Shown here in pieces: positions 60,672 to 64,000 of a DNA stretch of 64,000 nucleotides. Numbering within the stretch: the first letter of the stretch is position 1; each line of letters starts with the position of its first letter. This DNA is from Lachnospiraceae bacterium (GTDB lineage Bacteria > Bacillota > Clostridia > Lachnospirales > Lachnospiraceae). A program made the position numbers and the translations under genes. Below the pieces are notes generated by a model that had not been told where the DNA came from, searched no databases, and saw nothing but the letters and a program-made list of their open reading frames with translations. The stretch is from assembly GCA_017938315.1 (NCBI GenBank), contig JAGBBV010000030.1, forward strand, positions 270,025 through 334,024. The letters run 5' to 3'.

Positions 60672-61559
60672 ATGGAGCAGATAACAGAGAAAGCATATGC
60701 CAAAATCAATTTGGGTCTTGATGTTTTAAGAAGGAGACCGGACGGCTATCATGAAGTGAAGATGATTATGCAGACAGTGGGTATCTGCGACATGCTTACC
60801 GTGAAAAAATCAGAAAAAGAAGGGATTACCCTTACAGTAGGACAGGCGCCTCTTCCCTGTAATAAAGACAATCTGATCTATAAAGCGGCGGATATGGTAA
60901 AAGATAAATTTGCCATTACAGAAGGTGTGGAAATATCTTTAGAAAAAAATATTCCCATAGCGGCCGGCATGGCAGGCGGAAGCAGCGATGCGGCAGCGGT
61001 TTTCCGTGCCATGAATAGACTCTTTGACCTTCACATGAGCCTTGCTGATATGCAGCAGATGGGGGTAAAAATCGGAGCAGATATTCCTTATTGCATCATG
61101 GGCGGAACGGCCCTTTCGGAAGGAATCGGCGAAGTATTGTCAGCACTTCCCGCGCCACCGGATGCTTACTTGTTGATAGCAAAACCGGATATTGATGTGT
61201 CTACCAAGTTTGTCTATGAAAATTTGCACGCAGATACCCTTTCCTATCACCCTGATATTGACGGCATGGTAGAAGCACTGCAAAAAGCTGATTTACAAGG
61301 TATTACACAGAGAATGGGAAATGTTCTTGAAACCGTGACAGAGAAAAATTATCCTGTTATCAAAGAAATTAAGGATTTGATGAAGGAAAAGGGGGCAGAA
61401 AATTCCCTTATGAGCGGAAGCGGTCCCACTGTTTTTGGTATCTATACCCATAAAGAAAAAGCCGGGGAGGCTTATGAAGCAATTATAAACAGAAAACTGG
61501 CAAAGCAGGTTTTTGTGACAGAGTTTGTAAAGCCGGAATATACACCGGAATATGCATAG
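60672..61559 (+). CDS. ispE: 4-diphosphocytidyl-2-C-methyl-D-erythritol kinase
   Basis: This GHMP kinase of 295 residues acts in the non-mevalonate isoprenoid pathway. It has AKINLGLDVLRRRPDGYHEV at the N-terminus, the ATP loop PIAAGMAGGSSDAAAV, and the C-terminal LMSGSGPTVFG. The GGGAGG site points to ATG at 60672, not to the earlier in-frame start. The pathway supplies undecaprenyl phosphate, the lipid carrier used by the glycan genes to the left, although that link is general. It overlaps no neighbour and is followed by a GntR regulator. Confidence 0.96.
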   Translation: MEQITEKAYAKINLGLDVLRRRPDGYHEVKMIMQTVGICDMLTVKKSEKEGITLTVGQAPLPCNKDNLIYKAADMVKDKFAITEGVEISLEKNIPIAAGMAGGSSDAAAVFRAMNRLFDLHMSLADMQQMGVKIGADIPYCIMGGTALSEGIGEVLSALPAPPDAYLLIAKPDIDVSTKFVYENLHADTLSYHPDIDGMVEALQKADLQGITQRMGNVLETVTEKNYPVIKEIKDLMKEKGAENSLMSGSGPTVFGIYTHKEKAGEAYEAIINRKLAKQVFVTEFVKPEYTPEYA

Positions 61560-61575
61560 AAAAGGAGGCGGAAAG

Positions 61576-62253
61576 ATGAATGATTTTCAAATAGATATGA
61601 ATGAATTTTTGCCTCTTAGAGACGTGGTTTTTAATACCCTAAGGAAAGCCATCCTGACCGGTCAGCTTAGGCCCGGGGAGAGACTGATGGAAGTACATTT
61701 GGCAAATAAGCTGGGAGTTTCCCGTACGCCGATTAGGGAAGCCATCAGGAAACTGGAACTGGAAGGTTTGGTCATTATGATTCCAAGGCGTGGCGCGGAG
61801 GTTGCCCAGATTACGGAAAAAAGTCTGAAGGATGTGCTTGAGGTAAGGCGTTCCTTGGATGTGCTCAGTGTAGAACTTGCCTGTGAGAGAATTACCCGGG
61901 AGGGCATGGAAGAGCTTCTTTCTGCCTGCGAGGAATTTGAGCAGGCTACCAAGGGGAAAGATGCTTCCATAATAGCAAAGGCAGATGTAAAACTTCATGA
62001 TATTATTGTGGAGGCCACCGGCAATCAGAGATTAAAACAGTTGGTAAACAACCTTTCTGAGCAGATGTACCGTTACCGCTTTGTCTATATTAAGGACGAA
62101 AGCCAACATGATAAACTGATTGCGGAACACAGGGAAATTTATGAAGGCATTCTGGAGAGAAATAAGGAAAAGGCAGCAGCTGCTGCAAGACTCCATATAG
62201 ATAACCAGGAAAAATCCATTATCAGCCAGATACGCCTTGAAAAAAGAATGTAA
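61576..62253 (+). CDS. GntR/FadR-type transcriptional regulator with FCD domain
   Basis: This 225-residue regulator has an N-terminal winged helix (GQLRPGERLMEVHLANKLG, then SRTPIREAIRKLELEGLV) and a C-terminal all-helical FCD ligand-binding domain with DVKLHDIIVEATGN. FCD regulators sense small carboxylates or sugars acids, often with a metal. An AAAGGAGG site fixes ATG at 61576. Position between ispE and murI does not reveal the target genes. Effector unknown. Confidence 0.92.
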   Translation: MNDFQIDMNEFLPLRDVVFNTLRKAILTGQLRPGERLMEVHLANKLGVSRTPIREAIRKLELEGLVIMIPRRGAEVAQITEKSLKDVLEVRRSLDVLSVELACERITREGMEELLSACEEFEQATKGKDASIIAKADVKLHDIIVEATGNQRLKQLVNNLSEQMYRYRFVYIKDESQHDKLIAEHREIYEGILERNKEKAAAAARLHIDNQEKSIISQIRLEKRM

Positions 62254-62324
62254 TCGTGCTATAGGTATAGAGGGTGAAAAACCCGTCAATACTCTTTTTA
62301 TCCGGTAAGAAAGGAAAAAAGAGT

Positions 62325-62534
62325 ATGAAACGTTTTTTGGGTACGATGATATTGTTTGTAGGCACGTTAGGCTGGTGGGGGTTTGTATATCCTGAACTTT
62401 GTCTGGTTCCTGAATCCTGTGAGGAGGCGGAAGCGGAAGAGCCGAAAGAAGCAGAAGAAATCCGTATAAAAAGCAGACTTTACGAATATGTATGTCAGGT
62501 AAGAGAAAAAAGGATGACAGATTATGATGAATAA
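62325..62534 (+). CDS. Small membrane protein of unknown function
   Basis: This 69-residue protein has one N-terminal membrane segment (FLGTMILFVGTLGWWGFVYP), two Cys just after it, an acidic stretch (EEAEAEEPKEAEEI) and a basic tail. An AAAGGA precedes ATG at 62325; an earlier in-frame start at 62274 has no such site. Its end overlaps the murI start by 11 bases, so translation is probably coupled. I do not recognise a family. Role in cell-wall synthesis is only suggested by the murI overlap. Confidence 0.65.
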   Translation: MKRFLGTMILFVGTLGWWGFVYPELCLVPESCEEAEAEEPKEAEEIRIKSRLYEYVCQVREKRMTDYDE

Positions 62535-63345
62535 AAATGCACCCATTGGGGTATTTGATTCCGGAGTGGGCGGACTTACGGTAGTGAAAGAAATTATGAG
62601 TCAGATTCCCGATGAAAGAATCGTATATTTTGGCGATACGGCGAGAGTTCCTTACGGGAACAAGTCTAAGGAAACAATTACAAAGTTTTCCCGTCAGATT
62701 TTGCATTTTTTGCAGACACAAGAGGTGAAAGCGATTGTAGTTGCCTGCAATACGGCCAGTGCTTATGCCCTTGACGAAATAGAAAAAGAGACGGACATAC
62801 CCATGATCGGTGTGGTAAAACCCGGAGCAAAGGTGGCTTCTGAAACCACAAAGAACGGACGCATTGGTGTGATCGGAACGGAAGGAACCGTTAACAGTAA
62901 AATCTATTCGAAATACATAAAAGAATTAAACCCTGAAGTAAGTGTGGTAGGAAAGGCTTGTCCTTTGTTTGTACCCCTTGCAGAGGAAGGTCTTTGGCAG
63001 GATCCGGTGACGGATGAAATTGCCAAAAGATATTTGACAGAGCTGATTGATATTGACATAGACACACTTGTGCTTGGCTGCACTCATTATCCGCTAATCC
63101 GTGATACGGTGGCGAAGATTATGGGAAATAAGGTGAGCCTTGTTAATCCGGCTTATGAGACAGCCAGGGAATTAAAAGAACTTCTTGCAGAAAAAGATTT
63201 ATTGAATGATACACCGGCAAACTTAGGCGATAACAAATACAGATTTTTTGTCAGTGATGCCTCTGAGAAGTTTAAGGTGTTTGCAAATTCCATTATTAAG
63301 TACGGCATTCTTTCTGCCAAAACAATTAATATCGAAGAATATTAA
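62524..63345 (+). CDS. murI: Glutamate racemase
   Basis: This 273-residue enzyme makes D-glutamate for peptidoglycan. It shows GVFDSGVGGLTVV at the N-terminus and both catalytic cysteines, in VVACNTASA and LGCTHYPLI. The length is standard. Two ATG codons in a row (62524 and 62527) can serve as start. It overlaps the small membrane protein gene and precedes a DUF1934 gene, an order that suggests a wall-related transcript. Confidence 0.96.
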   Translation: MMNKNAPIGVFDSGVGGLTVVKEIMSQIPDERIVYFGDTARVPYGNKSKETITKFSRQILHFLQTQEVKAIVVACNTASAYALDEIEKETDIPMIGVVKPGAKVASETTKNGRIGVIGTEGTVNSKIYSKYIKELNPEVSVVGKACPLFVPLAEEGLWQDPVTDEIAKRYLTELIDIDIDTLVLGCTHYPLIRDTVAKIMGNKVSLVNPAYETARELKELLAEKDLLNDTPANLGDNKYRFFVSDASEKFKVFANSIIKYGILSAKTINIEEY

Positions 63346-63393
63346 GGGCAGATAAAAGAAGGATTGCAGAGAAGAGAAAGGTATACATAGAAC

Positions 63394-63837
63394 ATGGATA
63401 AAGAAGTGCTGCTTGCATTAAAAGGACTTCAGTATGCGGTGGGAGAAGAAGGGGCAGAGGCTCTTGAGACCATTACCGCGGCAGAATATTATGAAAGAAG
63501 CGGAAGCCGTTACGTTATTTATGATGAAGTGACGGAAGGGTATTCCGATACAACCAAAAATATCATTAAATTCAAGGATTCCCTTGTGGAAGTTACCAAA
63601 AAGGGACTGATGAATGTCCATATGGTGTTTGAAGAAAATAAAAAGAACATGACAACCTACGGCACACCCTTTGGAAATATTCTTATCGGAATCGATACCG
63701 GTAAAATCAGTATTGAAGAAGCGGAAGATAATATTAAAGTGAATGTAGACTATACGCTGGAGGCTAACTATGAACACTTAGCTGACTGCAAAATTGAGAT
63801 GAACATCAGAAACCGTGAACAGGGGATTTCTCTATAA
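63394..63837 (+). CDS. DUF1934 (YwiB-like) beta-barrel protein
   Basis: This 147-residue protein is mostly beta strand and fits the DUF1934/YwiB family, a calycin-like barrel of unknown function found in Firmicutes. Marks are ITAAEYYERSGSRYVIYDE, the TTYGTPFGNI stretch, and the ANYEHLADCKIEMNI ending. It lies 48 bases after murI and probably shares its transcript. An insertion sequence end lies 30 bases downstream. Confidence 0.88.
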   Translation: MDKEVLLALKGLQYAVGEEGAEALETITAAEYYERSGSRYVIYDEVTEGYSDTTKNIIKFKDSLVEVTKKGLMNVHMVFEENKKNMTTYGTPFGNILIGIDTGKISIEEAEDNIKVNVDYTLEANYEHLADCKIEMNIRNREQGISL

Positions 63838-63866
63838 CGGCAAATTAAAAAACTCCGGGAGTGAGG

Positions 63867-63886
63867 TGACCCCAAAAAGTTAGACT
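63867..63886. repeat. Terminal inverted repeat of an IS3-family element
   Basis: The sequence TGACCCCAAAAAGTTAGAC is the characteristic end of IS3-group (IS150-like) elements and marks the boundary between the DUF1934 gene region and the insertion. The other end is outside the window. Confidence 0.75.
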
Positions 63887-63891
63887 TTTTA

Positions 63892-63920
63892 AGCGTAGCA
63901 GTTTTAATGGCTGCTACGCT
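63892..63920. terminator. Hairpin at the 3' end of the IS element
   Basis: AGCGTAGCAG and CTGCTACGCT form a perfect 10-bp stem with a 9-base loop, with ATTTTT on the plus strand and TTAAAAAG on the minus strand. It lies right after the transposase stop codon. Confidence 0.7.
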
Positions 63921-63924
63921 ATTT

Positions 63925-64000
63925 TTATGCAGCCAAGAGGCTAAGTCTGTATTGCACAGGACTCATCCATCCTAGTTTTTCTTTTATTCGTTGCTCGTTA
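63925..64000 (-). CDS. IS3-family transposase OrfB, C-terminal fragment (runs off the window)
   Basis: On the minus strand the last 24 codons read NEQRIKEKLGWMSPVQYRL and SLLAA before a stop at 63925. This is the typical C-terminus of the DDE transposase (OrfB) of IS3-type elements. The rest of the gene lies beyond position 64000, so completeness cannot be judged. It is inserted just downstream of the murI-DUF1934 transcript. Confidence 0.85.
   Translation of the reverse strand, partial: NEQRIKEKLGWMSPVQYRLSLLAA

Overview
The window looks like a low-GC Firmicute of the class Clostridia, most likely family Lachnospiraceae. The signs are AGGAGG-type ribosome binding sites, tightly packed operons, a SipL-type SPOCS/LysM spore protein, a PyrK/PyrDB pair, and a sigma-28 (flagellar) type promoter. 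The organism is therefore probably a spore-forming lineage with a flagellar regulon. Gene order and families are read from sequence; no database search was possible. No tRNA, rRNA, CRISPR array or riboswitch was seen, and no gene-free stretch exceeds 300 bases.

Layout. (1) 44-1531: a DUF6056-type membrane protein closed by a terminator. (2) 1740-10132: a seven-gene rightward operon with an MBOAT acyltransferase, its SGNH partner, a CotH-type kinase, a VTC polyphosphate-polymerase domain protein, a DUF4956 membrane protein, a large polytopic protein and a radical SAM/SPASM protein. (3) 14856-10118, leftward: a GT39-like mannosyltransferase-type protein, then an operon of FAD oxidoreductase, UbiA-type polyprenyl-phosphate phosphoribosyltransferase-like enzyme and HAD phosphatase. 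(4) 14985-26255: more GT-C-like membrane proteins (DUF6020, GT39-like, and a DUF6077 gene broken by one in-frame stop), a membrane-anchored GH78 alpha-L-rhamnosidase on the other strand, and a second MBOAT/SGNH pair. (5) 26286-30051: a small accessory stretch (56-residue ORF, MerR-methyltransferase fusion, zinc-ribbon protein, two half-size EamA/SMR proteins, an SGNH protein lacking the usual serine).

(6) 30213-53019: a cell-wall polysaccharide locus. It holds a GH25 muramidase with an acidic tyrosine-rich tail, rfbB, a sugar O-methyltransferase, rfbA, rfbC, a Wzm/Wzt-type ABC exporter, a WbdD-like methyltransferase-kinase, several GT2 enzymes, phosphoglucomutase, a polyprenyl-phosphate glycosylphosphotransferase, and an LCP-family transferase. 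The simplest reading is a rhamnose-containing glycan: started on undecaprenyl phosphate, extended by GT2 enzymes, capped by the methyltransferase-kinase, exported by Wzm/Wzt, and attached to peptidoglycan by the LCP protein. rfbD is not in the window. The GT-C, MBOAT and GH78 proteins to the left would decorate or trim surface glycans outside the membrane.

(7) 53116-63837: mostly core genes. These are an HtrA protease with a PrcB-like lipoprotein, pyrC-pyrK-pyrD, sipL behind a good sigma-E promoter match, a conserved protein of unknown function behind a sigma-28 match, ispE, a GntR/FCD regulator, a small membrane protein, murI and a DUF1934 protein. The window ends inside the 3' end of an IS3-family insertion sequence.
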